Shown: positions 26,868-38,567, numbered from the stretch's first letter. The stretch is 64,000 bases of DNA from Vespa crabro (GCF_910589235.1 NC_060960.1:3151339-3215338); one strand, 5' to 3'. Notes: generated by a model not told the origin, from the letters alone. Made by a program: numbers and translations.

Positions 26868-26966
26868 GATGAAAATATAATAAAAATATGAAATAATATG
26901 AAAGAATGATGAAAATATGAAATAATATGAAAGAATGATGAAAATATGAAATAATATGAAAGATTG
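26868..26966. repeat. 29-bp AT-rich minisatellite, about 3.4 copies
   Basis: Two near-identical 29-bp units at 26908-26936 and 26937-26965 are preceded by a copy carrying a small insertion (26868-26907). The core is ATGAAAATATGAAATAATAT. Near identity of the last copies suggests recent slippage. Confidence 0.9.
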
Positions 26967-27427
26967 ATAAAAATATATTATTTATAAAGGTTACACACAT
27001 TTCATCGACTTCGAATGGTTAACCCGTGAGTAAATATATTCTTCTAGTTATTTCAGTCTAGTATAAAGAGAATAAAAGAGTATGGTTAATATCAGATATA
27101 TTAAAAGAGGAAAAACGAATATTATCCTTTACGCGAAGGCAACTCTCTCAGATGGCTAGAACAAGATGAATAATCTGCGAAGCATAGTCAAGAGAATAGA
27201 AGTACAACCTGAGAATAATACTATACATATACACATGCGCACATATACGTATGAATTAACATATACGTATAATCGTTATATAGACATACATACTACCAAT
27301 GATTTTAACCATAGGATACCTATTTTCTTTCAATGTAGCTGCTTTCAAGAATCCACTCAACGATGCGTTAATATTTTCGACGTTTTGAACAACTTAAAGA
27401 ATCTTTCACATTGATATAAATAGAGAA

Positions 27428-27652
27428 ATGAATACACCTATAAACGTCATTTTCGTTATCTTTTGCACGGCATCACACTTCGCTCGAAATTATTGGAAGA
27501 ATGCAGCGACAATTCATAATAGCATGCTTTCCATTTCCGTTCCGACCGACCTTCGCATCGTCAGCCAGACATCTCTTTACCCTCTCAACACCCTTATAAC
27601 CCAACCCTTCTTGACTTCAGCTCTTTCCTCACTCTTTCCTAGTCACAGCTAA
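27428..27652 (+). CDS. Hypothetical 74-codon ORF
   Basis: An ATG-initiated frame ending in TAA. The N-terminus (INVIFVIFCTASHFA) looks weakly like a signal peptide, and the C-terminal half is rich in Ser, Leu, Thr and Pro. GC is higher than in the surrounding AT-rich DNA, mainly in the second half. No Cys framework, domain or homologous family is recognised and no splice signals frame it. Chance is the leading alternative. Confidence 0.12.
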   Translation: MNTPINVIFVIFCTASHFARNYWKNAATIHNSMLSISVPTDLRIVSQTSLYPLNTLITQPFLTSALSSLFPSHS

Positions 27653-28504
27653 ATGTTATTACTTCGGCCGTTAAAGATAATTTCTATCTTTCTTTCTCTC
27701 TCGTTTGTTCATCCAAGGTATTCAGCTTTGCACGACGGTTTCTCACTTCGGTCTTGATGGTAAATTCATTAAATACACACGAATTCAACGAGAAAAAGAA
27801 ATTATGAGAATAAAAATTTTAAATGGATGTGGATGTACAATTCGTTAATTCATTCGAGAATCGTTTATGAAAATATTATTATATGTAGATTCTCTTAGAA
27901 CGTTAACGGTTATTGTTACTTTTGTTTTGATTTTGAAAAGACAATTGTGATTAATATTTATCTTTCGTATTTCGTTATGGTATATATAGCTTACAGAATT
28001 GTAAATACGTTTCCTACTGTCCAGCAAAAATATTGCTATGTTTGAAAAAAAAAAATTAATTTCGAAATGATCTCTATGAAAACATTTCGTTATACACATT
28101 TGTAAAGAACAATATATCATAAATGGATTTTATTTTAGATAGAACGTAAGAAAAATCGAGGATAAAAAATATTACGCGTTCGAAATTATAAAGAACTATT
28201 TAAAACACTATTTCTTTTTGTATTATGGATTCTATTATGGTTTCTTTTTATCAAGGAAGCCTAAAAAAACATACTTCATCTACGCAACGAAACCTACATA
28301 GACCGTAGGAATTATAAAGCATCCTTGATGAACTATGACTGGGAGAAATAATTAACGCAGTCGCGTCGGTTAACCCATACGACAACGTACACCTCTGTCG
28401 CGTACTACTAATTATTGCACTTCTGACAATTACTTTCATAATTCGAGCTTGTCCCACTTGCCGGCGTACTATACTTTTGATAATAATTATACGCTTTCCG
28501 TTGT

Positions 28505-28591
28505 TCCCATCTCTTTTTCCTTGCTTTTCCTTTTTTTCTTTTTTTTTCTTCTTTTTTTTCCCTTCTTTTTTTCTTTCTTTTTTTTACCTTT
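28505..28591. repeat. T-rich pyrimidine tract
   Basis: Mostly T with scattered C, over about 85 bp. Confidence 0.88.
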
Positions 28592-29095
28592 CTCTTGCGA
28601 GATAGCGCAGCTAATTTTTCCTTCCGTCGACTCGAGCGCATAATAAAATTTCAAAGGAGCGAGACGTAACGAACTGCAATTTCGAGATTTCTCTTTTTTT
28701 CCTTCCCCAATGCCAAGAGTAGATACGCAATATTTCATTAATGTTATAAAAGAAAATAATAAAACATGGAATGAAATTTTTACAAACAGAACAATTCAAT
28801 GTTCTATTTTCTTCTCATTAGATCGAAATTGTATAGAAAACATTAAAGAAGATCGAGAATTATATTTCTCGATTAAACATAAGCGTGATGAATTATTTGG
28901 TAAGATATTTAAAAGTTCGAAAGAAATTCTTGGATAGAATTTCAGATGGTAGGAGGTAAACCATTGGAAAACCAGGACGAAATCGAGCTAGGGTGAAGTT
29001 CGATATAAATCAGACCGAATCTATACCCTTCCTTTTTCTTTTCTAGCTCGCCATCTTAGTCGGATGCTGTTCTTCGTAGTATCTTCCATCGGTTC

Positions 29096-29096
<1 letters not shown>

Positions 29097-29149
<53 letters not shown>

Positions 29150-29268
29150 GTCTATCTGTCTGCCTGTCTGTTTCTCTCTTTCTCTTTCTCTTTCTCTCTC
29201 TTTCTGTCTGTCTCTCTGCCTCTCTGTCTCTCTGTCTCTCTCTTTCTCTTTCTCTCTCTTATTTTCTA
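29097..29268. repeat. Long (CT)n / (CTGT)n tract
   Basis: About 170 bp: pure CT to about 29144, then CTGT, CTTT and CT blocks. Confidence 0.95.
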
Positions 29269-29486
29269 TCTTCGACTCTTTCTACCTCTTATCCTTTCCT
29301 TCTTTCTCTCGTTTTCTTTCGGTCTCGCGAGCTCCACTCGGACACGTAATTACAAGTCTTAGGTGGAGAACTTCCAGTGCTCGCGGCGTTGGCGTGCCTG
29401 CTGACCCAGCGCTCGAAAAGAAAAGCGGCCCTCTGTAAGAAATCCGGATAACTCGACTGCCTCACTGAGTCTCTTTTCCTTTTTAT

Positions 29487-29655
29487 CATTCTCTCTCTCT
29501 CTCTCTCTCTTTCTTTATTTTTCCCTCTCTTTATTTTTCCCTCTCTTTATTTTTATCTTTATCTTTCTTTCTCTCTCTTTCTCCCTTACTCTCTTAATCT
29601 CTCCTTATCTCTCTCCCTCTCTGTCTCTCTCTCTCTCCTTTTCTCTCTCTTTCTT
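29487..29655. repeat. Long CT-rich tract with 19-bp sub-repeat
   Basis: Contains two to three copies of TTATTTTTCCCTCTC (about 29514-29551) between CT runs. Confidence 0.9.
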
Positions 29656-30262
29656 TCCCACGATGTTCCTTCGTAAAAAGAAGAATCTTCGCTTGGTGAA
29701 GCTTTTCTGTGTTTCGTACGGAAAGAGAAAGGAGTCAACGTGTCCAACGAACGAGTCGGAAAAGTTTATCGTCAGAAGATTCTCATTAGCTTCATTGAAA
29801 TGTCTTATCTTTTTTAGATTCTTGCCTCTTTGATAAATCTTCTTTTTGGCGCGATAACGAAAGAATAAAAGAAATTTAACTAACCCGTTTATTACCATTA
29901 TTTTCAATTTATTATAGTTTGTAAATTTATCGAACTTTTATTTTTTTTTATAATAAAGTATATTTTATTATAAAATATTTACATCGATATGCGGTATTTG
30001 GAATAATTAATAGATATCGCGGAATTCACGCAATCGTTGGTTGAAATTTTAGGTGGTAAACAACCTTATTTTATTTACATATGTCTTCGTATCGCAAACA
30101 GTCAACGAATCCATTTAATTTATATTTTACCACCAAATAGGTAGTTCATATTATCGAGTTGTTTTAGTTGTCATTACCTATAAATATTTAATTTTTAATA
30201 ATAACATCATAATGCATTAACAAATAAAACAACGAAAAATATCTTAAAACAAGTTCTTAAAA

Positions 30263-30264
<2 letters not shown>

Positions 30265-30304
<40 letters not shown>
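30265..30304. repeat. (AT)20 microsatellite
   Basis: 40 bp of perfect AT. Confidence 0.97.
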
Positions 30305-30308
<4 letters not shown>

Positions 30309-30799
30309 AAAATCTTCAGTTTACTAATGACAAAGCATGAGAACATTAATTTGCATAATTAGCATAGGTAGCGGAGAATTCACATAATTCAAACATCAAA
30401 TGTAATTGTTTTTAAATATGTATAGTATGGCATCATAGATGATAAACTTACTGATTATTTTAACAACAGAATTCTAATTGGTAACGTTAATTTTATTAGC
30501 AATTCATTCGGTTCCTTGTTGTCAGAATTATTTAACAATACCGTTATTTAGCAAATTGATTAAACATATATTTCTTTGAATTCTATAATTTCAAAGATAT
30601 TTAACGTGATAATAATTATCATTCTGTTCTTATATACATTTAACTCTAAAATAATATAATCAATGTTAATTTCATTATTTTCATCATTGAATTGTGATAA
30701 AATTCTTCGGTAACATTCGTGATTGAAATATGTTTGCTAATTTAAGCGGTGCAACGAATTATAACTATCTGTAATCGTGCAATACTAATCGAAAAGATC

Positions 30800-30803
30800 A
30801 CAT

Positions 30804-30869
<66 letters not shown>
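30800..30869. repeat. (CATA)n(CA)n(TA)n compound microsatellite
   Basis: CATA units, then about 17 CA units, then TA units. Confidence 0.96.
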
Positions 30870-33800
30870 TTATATTTTTGATAGACAGATATAAATTCTA
30901 TTTACTTCAGTCGGTATTCAAATTGCATAATACACACAGTGTTTATGACGGATACTCCAAAAACTCTTGTTAAGCACGTCGCAAGAAGAAATTATATTAG
31001 TTTAATGAGCAATGTTTAATATATGCAAATGAGAGAAATGTATCTATATTGTGTGTGTGTATATATATGTGTATGTATAAGCGTATATAGATTCAGAGTA
31101 ATTCCGAAAATTAATTCGTGCCGTTAATGTCACGTGCGATGAGTACGACGAACTTTCGGCGTTCTCGTCGAATATTTTATCTATTTTCTATCACCGTGTG
31201 GTTGCATTAACGAAATTTACACTTTATTAACTTTAAGTTATTAAAGCACGGCCGGGTGTTGAGCAGTGTAACGATCCTGCCGCGGTAAACGGACCGAGTA
31301 AACTTTGTAATTACACTCTATAAACGAAGTAATTACTACTTCACACATACACATACATATTAGTATTTTAAAGGTATATCATATAACGAAATAGTACATA
31401 ATAGACAGCACGGTAATCAAATCGTTACTATTTTATTGTCGACAATGTATTATAAAATCTTGTATTTCACTGAAGAAACAACAAGGAATTTGCTATCGCT
31501 TCTTTTTGCTTTTTCAACAAACAGTAACTGGTATCTTAAGCACATTACTGTACTTTCCGATACAATCGATGATAGAGTCATGCCAATAGAAAAATATTTA
31601 TTCTACGCTTCAATTCATAAAAGGTCATATATGATCTTAAATAATGCAAATGTTTGATATATTACAACATTCGATATTAAATTATTAAGTTAATAAAAGG
31701 AATTATTTCTTATGAAATTGTGTTTAAACTCTGCCTTAGTAAATTTATCTAACACGAAACAATTTGTGATTTATGATTTCATATATCAATCATACAACAA
31801 AGAAGGAATTGTTATCTAACATAAACATATGTATACAATAACGCATACAGTATTAGTTTAAATATTGTTTTCCAATAAAAAGAAAGAAAAATTATTTAAT
31901 CCAGATAAGCTGCCGTTAATGCAATTACAATCGTAAGGAAATCCAGTTGATTAATTTATCGATGACAAGTGTATCGAAAAAGAAGCTGTTCTGAAGCTGT
32001 GTGAAAGGAAAGAACATTATCTCCTTAGAAATTCGATATAACGATAATTCTTGTTAAATTCCCATGGTGCATTTATTCAATAGAATTCCCTCGAGTGAAT
32101 TGATTACTAAAAGCCATGCCTTTCTTTTAACGTCGCTTTACATCGTTTGAACTTCATGAGTTTTTTTTTTTCTGTCAACAAACCGAATATACGCGAGATT
32201 TAAAAATAGCGGAAAAATAAAATATAAATAAAAATGGGATGTGCATGTGTGGGACCGTGCATGACAAAGTCAATATTTTTTTTTTATTTTATATATATAT
32301 ATATATATAAATTTTTCAATATTAAACGATTGATCAAGTTCATAACTTCTTTGCGAATAAACTGTTCGATTATTATTATCATTATGTACCGAAGCAACGA
32401 GCGTTGCACGGCCTCGCGGTATATAATAAGTTTAATGCAGTACCTAAATAACATTAAGGCAGTTATTACTACGATAATGAGCTCGTTGATTACGTTCGAC
32501 TAATCGAGTTATTCTCTTCGCTTGCCTAACGGAATTCACTAGGCGAATTTACTTTACATTGCTTTCAACGAAATCGTAAAGGTTATAAGGACAGACAGAA
32601 CAACGCTTTTCTTTTGTATATAGTACAATATAAATAGAACTTTTTACTTTTATATGAGTCACCCATGAATGACACTCGATTTGTTTTCATTTCACTTCAA
32701 ATATTTGTAATTTTCGTTTCGTGATATTTCTAAAAATCGATAGTAACGAAAGTAAAGTATACAAGAGATATAAATATTATTCATAGTTCTTATAGTTTTC
32801 TATGAATTTATATTTATCTGTAGTAGATATTGTATTTTTTTTCACAAGGAAATATATTTTCTGATTATCTTTCTCACCAACCCCTCATGCCTTTCTCTCT
32901 CGCTCTCTTCCTATCTTTCATTCCTCATTATAATCCTTAGTTACGTTTATATCTGAACTTTTAAACATAACGTGAAAAGTATAAAATAAATAATATTTCA
33001 TAATTAAAAAAGATATATTTAAAAAAGGACTTACCTCAAAAGATATATTAAAAGTCGTTTTAGATAATAAATATGGATTTATGCGTTTATGTAGGTAATA
33101 TTCATTTGTAATTCGACATTAATTTATTAATTTTTATTCGAAACAGCATTAATTTTTCGTATTAAAATGAAAGCTTTGAACAAAGGGAATATATTTTCTC
33201 GAGAAAAGTCAGTGAAATTCTCTTTACGAGAAAGAGAAATTCGAATTCGCGCATTCGCCTGATAGAATTCGATCGATCTCATCGTTTCTCTTGCTTCTGC
33301 GAGACGAATCGAGACGAAGCTCAATTTCATTCGACTCTTGCTAATTACTACGGCGTAAAAGATAGTAAAATTCAAGACTATTTGGGAAAAGAAAAGGGTT
33401 TCGTTCTTCCGCTCGAAAAAATCGTTTCGATCGAATCGAAAAGTCTATCTTTTAAATGGACCTTCCTACTCTAGTCTCGTGATTTCAACGTCGAAATGTC
33501 GCATCGTGTCGAAAATTTTCTTTCCTCTTTTTCGAATTCAATGATCATTCGTCACATTTTATTATCCACTTTAATTCAATTTCTATCATTAGCATAATCG
33601 TATCACGTTCACTATCTCCCGTTCGACGTGACAACAATGTAAAGCAACGAACGACAAATGAATTTTCATGCTATCGACTTATAATTATTGGAAAAGAATT
33701 AGAATAATTAATCTTTGCTTTTTTGTATTTCCCATCTTGTTTTATTATCGTTTTTATTTGTCACGTTTTATTCTTGTTGTTTAGGTTGATTTTTCTGGTA

Positions 33801-34364
33801 TTCAATGCTAGCAGCTATAGCCTTATATTCGCTGATATAAATTAAATGGCGGAATAAAATGGAGGAAGGAGAGAATATCTAGCGAAAAGAACGGGGAAGA
33901 GAGGCGGACAAAAGAACAGGAAGCTTTCATTGTTCGTTTAATACTGTACGGTGCCTTCATTAAAACGATATGAGAAACTTATATTACTCGAGAAAGTGAT
34001 CTTAGGAAAGAAAACTTTGCTTCTCATTTATAGTTGAAGTCTCGAAGAAAACTTTGAGAAAAAGGGAAAAAAAGAGGAGACTTGTTAACTAACGAGTCAA
34101 ACACATTCCAAATAAACTCAAAAACTCAAAAGATATACGTACCTACCGCGTGAAAACGCCAAACGAATCCAGCATTTTAATTAGCCCAGTAATTTGCGTT
34201 GTAATGCTTACGCGAAGTGTTATTTGTTTTGATTAAAATTAAAATTGCTCGGAAGCGGGATAGCACTTCGCTTCATTTGCGAACGTTTCATTAGCCACGC
34301 GACCTGTCATTGCAGATGCGCGACTCGTTTCACGTGAAATGTGTTCGTTACGAATAAAAACAAA

Positions 34365-34369
<5 letters not shown>

Positions 34370-34400
<31 letters not shown>
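34370..34400. repeat. (GA)15 microsatellite
   Basis: 31 bp of perfect AG, followed by CAGACGACAGACAAAGACAG. Confidence 0.96.
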
Positions 34401-34405
<5 letters not shown>

Positions 34406-34461
34406 GACAGACAAAGACAGGAAGACAAAAAAATATTAAAATCAAGAGAATATTTTACGTA

Positions 34462-35085
34462 AATAATATTCATAATAATTAATAACACATATATTTCTAT
34501 TTGGACATTTGCGATTGATGTCGTATATCTTAGGAGACGATCGATCTTGTCTATGTGATCTTTATATTCTTACTAAACCACGTTTTTCATTTTAATTGTT
34601 TCTCGATCATTCGTAATATTCACGATCATTATTCGCATGCACACATATTACTGTCCGGCCATTTACGATTGATGTCATAAATTTGTCGAAACGACTGATC
34701 TTGTACTTGTTTTCATTCTTACTAAATTTTACGTCATTCATTTTTATTGTTTTTCGACCATTCGTAATATTCACACATACACGTTCCTGTTTGGTCGTTT
34801 ACAATTTATGTCGTATATTTGTTGGAACGACCAACTTTGTCTACGTATTGTTTACATTCTTACTAAACTTCGCATCTTTCATTTTAATTGTTTCTCGACC
34901 ATTCATAATATTCACAATCATTATTCATACATACACTCGCACGTACGTTTTTGTTTAGCTGTTTACGATTGTCGTTGTATATTTTTCGAAATAACCGACC
35001 TTCTCCTATGTAAATATTTTTAACGTTCTTATTAATGTATACGTTTTTCATTTTAGTAATGTCTTGACCGTCATAGAATATGGTA
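34462..35085. repeat. Diverged tandem array, about 4.3 units of 136-164 bp
   Basis: Four full copies and the tail of a fifth follow one another head to tail. Each carries the same ordered blocks: a CGATTGATGTCG-like block (starting at 34512, 34666, 34802 and 34966), a TTCTTACTAAA block, a TTTCATTTTAATTGTTTCTC block, then ACCATTCGTAATATTCAC. Successive spacings are 154, 136 and 164 bp; the short unit lacks the ATCATTATTCATAC segment before the next copy. Copies differ by substitutions and small indels, so the array is old, yet block order is kept. On the plus strand part of it reads as a repetitive hydrophobic ORF (34683-34958), which I take as a by-product. A diverged satellite, a repeated regulatory module or part of a non-coding transcript are all possible. 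Confidence 0.85.
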
Positions 35086-35574
35086 AGTACTTACAGTATT
35101 GTGTAGGAAAAATTTCTGCTAGAACATCGTCATATTCCTTGCATATACTCATAGCCTTTATCTATGTTTAGCAACCCTTTATTAAATAGCCTTAATCAAG
35201 GTATTAAAGGGTACGCTCCAATTGTCAGAATCGATTTTCTAAATATAATCTTAAGCGCTCAATCGACTTAAATAATTTATTTATGCAGTCTCTCCCCATC
35301 TTCTTGAATCCTCTTTACTCTCTTACTTTCTGAAGAGACTTAGAGAGAGGGATTGTTAGAGTGGTTGCTGGTGGTGACTTTTCTCTCTCGCAAATATTCT
35401 TTTTTCTTCTTTTTCTTTCTTTCTCTTTTTCTATCTATCTCTCTATTTCTTTCAAGACACCAGACAGAAAATCCTTCAGCCGGAATTCTTCGATCGACTC
35501 TCTTTCCTCCTTCTCTTTCGTGAACGACGAACGAGCTACCACGACCACGGCCGTTCTCGGAGTTGAATCCTAGT

Positions 35575-35811
35575 TTATATCTTGCGATATAAAGTGGCCA
35601 ACCCAAGGATGAGTGGACTTCTGACTCGGCGAATATCCATTGTCCGTGCCGTTAGAATTTCACCATTGTTCAGGCTGACGCGAACAGAAGGATTCTCCAG
35701 GTAAGGGAAATAGCACGTATATTTGGAACTGTCTGCTGCTGGTCCACGTGGATCACGAGCCATCTCCACGTGCACAAGCACAAGCACAAGCACAAGCACA
35801 AGCGAGAGCAT
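35575..35811 (-). CDS. Hypothetical 78-codon ORF with repeat-derived signal-like N-terminus
   Basis: An ATG-initiated minus-strand frame ends in TAA. Residues 2-15 alternate Leu and Val because a (CACAAG)5 hexanucleotide repeat at 35773-35802 reads GTGCTT on this strand, giving something like a secretory signal peptide (MLSLVLVLVLVLVHVEMA). The rest, starting RDPRGPAADSSKYTCYFPY, is polar and of normal composition, with a single Cys. Local GC is clearly above the surroundings. It lies about 470 bp downstream of the tetraspan exon on the same strand. I tested whether it could be that gene's next exon (helix 3 completion): no acceptor with a pyrimidine tract gives the required phase. No family recognised. 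It may be a chance ORF, or a UTR or regulatory region. Confidence 0.2.
   Translation of the reverse strand: MLSLVLVLVLVLVHVEMARDPRGPAADSSKYTCYFPYLENPSVRVSLNNGEILTARTMDIRRVRSPLILGLATLYRKI
35773..35802. repeat. (CACAAG)5 hexanucleotide repeat
   Basis: Five perfect copies; on the minus strand they encode the Leu-Val run of the 35575-35811 ORF. Confidence 0.97.
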
Positions 35812-36007
35812 AGCGTAGATTCTACTCGAGGATTGAGGATTACATTGTTGGCTTCTCACTCTGCGTGAAAGTGTGCCTGATACACACTAGCCCTCTGTGC
35901 TTGGGCTTGACTGAAAGGAAAAAAAATAGGGAGAAAGAGAGAAAGAGAGACTGGACCGTGTTACGTGACCAGCAAACCAATGCAACTATCTCGTTTCTTC
36001 TTCCTTC

Positions 36008-36035
36008 AAAAAAAAAAAAAAAAAAAAAAAAAAAA
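36008..36035. repeat. (A)28 homopolymer
   Basis: 28 A residues. No retroposed transcript is recognisable immediately upstream. Confidence 0.97.
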
Positions 36036-36279
36036 GAATCTTTTTCCTTTTATTTCTCACTCCCCTTTCTTCATCCTTTATTCTCTTTTATCTTTCTTTA
36101 TGTAGTCTATTAAACCTTAACATCTCCCCTTATTTAATCATTGAGATGTCTCTGAGAATTTTTATCGTTAATAATATCTTCGTTAAATTCACTAAGCATG
36201 TCGTTTTTACATGATATACATGATATATTACAAAACGATTTATTCTATCGTCGAACCGATAAGTTGAAATGTGACTTAC

Positions 36280-36404
36280 CACCAAGTAGAAAAAGACCAC
36301 AGGCTACCAATGTTCTATGATCAGAGTAACAATGGCCGATCAGTGCGAAGATAGTACCAGCAAAAATCAAGACAACAGCGATCACTTGAAACGGTGCCGA
36401 GATC
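36280..36404 (-). CDS. Internal exon of a claudin/stargazin-like tetraspan membrane protein gene
   Basis: Read on the minus strand, this 125-bp block is preceded by an acceptor (TATGTTCCAG, 36405-36414) and followed by a consensus donor (G|GTAAGT, intron from 36279 down). It starts with the last base of a split codon, runs 41 codons without a stop and ends on the first base of a Gly codon. Residues 4-22 form a strongly hydrophobic helix (PFQVIAVVLIFAGTIFALI), followed by the short polar turn GHCYSDHRT and a second hydrophobic run (LVACGLFLLGG). This fits transmembrane helices 2 and 3 of the claudin/PMP22 superfamily. The IGH-x3-HRT-L-A pattern recalls, from memory, the gamma-5/7 (stargazin/TARP) calcium-channel subunits that assist AMPA-type glutamate receptors. 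The diagnostic first extracellular loop (GLW-C-C) lies in an upstream exon, at higher coordinates, that I could not find. That it is an exon is well supported; the exact family is inferred. Other claudin-like tetraspans remain possible. Confidence 0.72.
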
Positions 36405-38074
36405 CTGGAACATATATATCATGCTAATGTAAAAAAGAGAGAAAAAGTTTCAGAAACTTAATGAACTGGCAGTATAATTCATAAATATTCGGGAATTCAT
36501 AAATATATCGTTTTGAAGGAGATAGCCCAAGGTATATTTCAGTACGAGGGAGAAATTCAAGTTGAAGTGCATTGATTTAAATCATATTGAATCATATTTT
36601 ATGGTGAATATATGTAGATATATCGAAATAAATATACAAAATCCTATTTCTTTCAAAGTTATATATATTTTCAATATTTCTATCTGATAAATTATCTTCG
36701 ATTCGTACATTGTATTAATCAACGCATTATTTTCTGATTTATATCTGGTTACGTTAAGAAAGATTCTTTTTGAACATCATTATATTCGAATACCTTTGAG
36801 AGAGAAGCAAATCACGAAAGTTTGATCCATTTCGCTACTATAACTACAACAACGTCCACGGAGAATGTATCGGTTACAAGCTGGAGAAGTTGCTTGTTGG
36901 AACTATTTGAGATCGTAAATACCAGAGTCTATATGGTACGTATACATATATACAATATGTATACGTATATATACCTATATACATACGTATGGAACAATTA
37001 TCTATGTAAAACGAACGACGACAATAGCCAACGTGGATATATGGTGAATGTACGATTGCTCGAGGAAGGTACGCAACGTCCAAGCCTATGATGGTCATTG
37101 TTAGGCTGTCCACGTTCTACCTGCCTTATACGTTGGCAAGTAGAGGCAGACGCCACTCTGTATCACTGCGGATCCACGCAAATGTAGCCACGGCAAGAAT
37201 TATGCGCGTAATCAGTGCCTCTTACCCATAATCTATGACGCCGTTATTATTTATTCGGTTAATCATTATACTCATGTGAATTACTCGGAACCGGAGAATA
37301 TTGCACGTTGGATTTGGATTACACGAGGGAAGTATGTGCGGTGAAATTTGTTAGAACGTACATACGTAAGTAGGGAATTATAGAGATGGACAAAGTAATT
37401 GTTAATTAAATCTAATAAGAGAAATGATCAAAATAATTAGATGAAATTTCTTCATTTCGATAGATCGAACAACATTCAAAGTATGAAAATCGAAGAAAGT
37501 ACCACTTAAATTTTTATTGATTTCTTTACAGATTCGATGGGACTTTCGAATTTATTTGGACAAGATATATATATCACCTAAACATGAATAGAATCTACTA
37601 AAAATTTCATTTATCGAGCAAAATTTTACTTATTAATTTTTTTACGTGTTACGTTAACGCGTCTCCCATTTTCGTCGCAAACCTTCGAACAATGTCTTCT
37701 CGTATCATTTATCAAGATTTGTAAAATTAAAAAAGTGAAAAAAAATATTTAAAGTTATCGAAGTCGATGAACTGATTGACTGAATTTCTATAAAGTACAG
37801 TCCTTTACAAAAAATGTATAGCCTTCGTCGTTCCAATTCAATAGAAAAGAAAGAAAGAACTAAATTTTGATGATCATCAGCTGACAAGTAGAGTCTCTCG
37901 ATACGGACAATCTTTGTGACGAAAGAATACGTACTCTAAAAATGCACCCTCTGAAAACAAGTTGGTCGTTATACATATCTCGGAGGCTTGTTGCCTTAAG
38001 GGTGAAATATCTAGTGTGTTGTCGAAGGCGAATATTGAAAAACGGTGTGAGTGTTGTTCGCCATGTGGGTGACA
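36405..38074. other. Probable intron or flank upstream of the tetraspan exon
   Basis: Contains the exon acceptor at its left end. A GC-richer patch at 37060-37240 was searched for the preceding exon; a short hydrophobic minus frame there has no acceptor. Confidence 0.5.
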
Positions 38075-38194
38075 GAAAGAGAGAGAAAGAGAGAGAGAAA
38101 AAGAGAGAGAGGGAAGGAGGGAGAAAAAAAAAGAGAGAGAGAGGAGGGAGGGAGGGAGAAAAAGAGAGAGATAGAGCGAGAGAAAGCGAGAGGA

Positions 38195-38225
<31 letters not shown>

Positions 38226-38236
38226 AGAGAGAGGGT
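38075..38236. repeat. Long GA/GGGA-rich purine tract
   Basis: About 160 bp almost free of pyrimidines on the plus strand, with GAGGGAGG blocks and a terminal perfect GA run. Confidence 0.95.
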
Positions 38237-38460
38237 AGAGAAGCTCGAACCCGTTGTGTAATAGGTACATGTATTCGTACGTATCAGGGTAAATGGAGCG
38301 TGCTAGGTAACGGTGCGTCTCTCAGCTCGCCCCAGCAACCCCTGCTTCTCCGTCCTTCTACTCTTCCTCAGCCACCTTCTTCTCTCACCCCATCTCCACT
38401 CATCCCATTTGATAAACCACGGCGATGACGTTTAGGTTTTGATCTCTACGACAATTTCAC
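38237..38460 (+). other. GC-richer patch ending in a donor-like GTATGTAAG
   Basis: CCCC- and TCTC-rich complex DNA ends at ACG|GTATGTAAG (from 38461). A second donor-like ATG|GTAAGTTT follows at about 38936, after a 24-codon ATG frame (38841-38915). Together they could be 5' untranslated exons of a plus-strand transcript. Speculative. Confidence 0.2.
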
Positions 38461-38510
38461 GGTATGTAAGCATTCTTGCTTTTTATTTAAAAGTTATATA
38501 TAAATTATAT

Positions 38511-38567
38511 AATATATATAATTATATAAGATATATATAATTATATAAGATATATATAATTATATAA
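38511..38567. repeat. 19-bp AT-only minisatellite, 3 copies
   Basis: Three tandem 19-bp units (38511-38529, 38530-38548, 38549-38567) of GATATATATAATTATATAA; only the first base of the first copy differs. Simple (AT)n-like DNA continues to about 38608. Confidence 0.93.

Larger units (their letters stand above)
26967..29090. other. Non-coding DNA, no recognised gene
   Basis: AT-rich apart from 27430-27650. A plus frame at 28710-28937 (75 codons, ATG) is Lys/Ile/Phe-rich as expected by chance. Confidence 0.6.
29656..34369. other. Long AT-rich stretch, no gene seen
   Basis: Mostly AT-rich with small GC-richer patches at 31090-31300 and 32390-32560. A perfect minus-strand donor (GAG|GTAAGTCC) at about 33005-33012 lacks a convincing exon upstream. 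Confidence 0.6.

Noticed and set aside
29064..29438. Ser/Leu-rich ORF of 124 codons
   Set aside because: Its length comes from a CT microsatellite. The same explanation covers the Ser-Leu and Arg-Glu ORFs at about 2370, 5009, 8115, 15050, 19028, 24169, 37942, 52599 and 62636.
33005..33060. Perfect minus-strand donor GAG|GTAAGTCC
   Set aside because: The upstream sequence is AT-rich without an acceptor or recognisable coding sequence.
34683..34958. Repetitive hydrophobic 91-codon ORF resembling a membrane protein
   Set aside because: It lies inside the tandem array; copies are out of frame with each other elsewhere and the hydrophobicity follows from T-rich DNA.
35575..35870. Leu-Val run as the next exon (helix 3) of the tetraspan gene
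   Set aside because: No AG with a pyrimidine tract gives the phase required by the donor at 36279.
37119..37218. Minus-strand hydrophobic frame (RIILAVATFAW) as a possible first helix of the tetraspan
   Set aside because: A stop lies directly upstream, there is no acceptor with a pyrimidine tract and it lacks the GLW-C-C loop signature.
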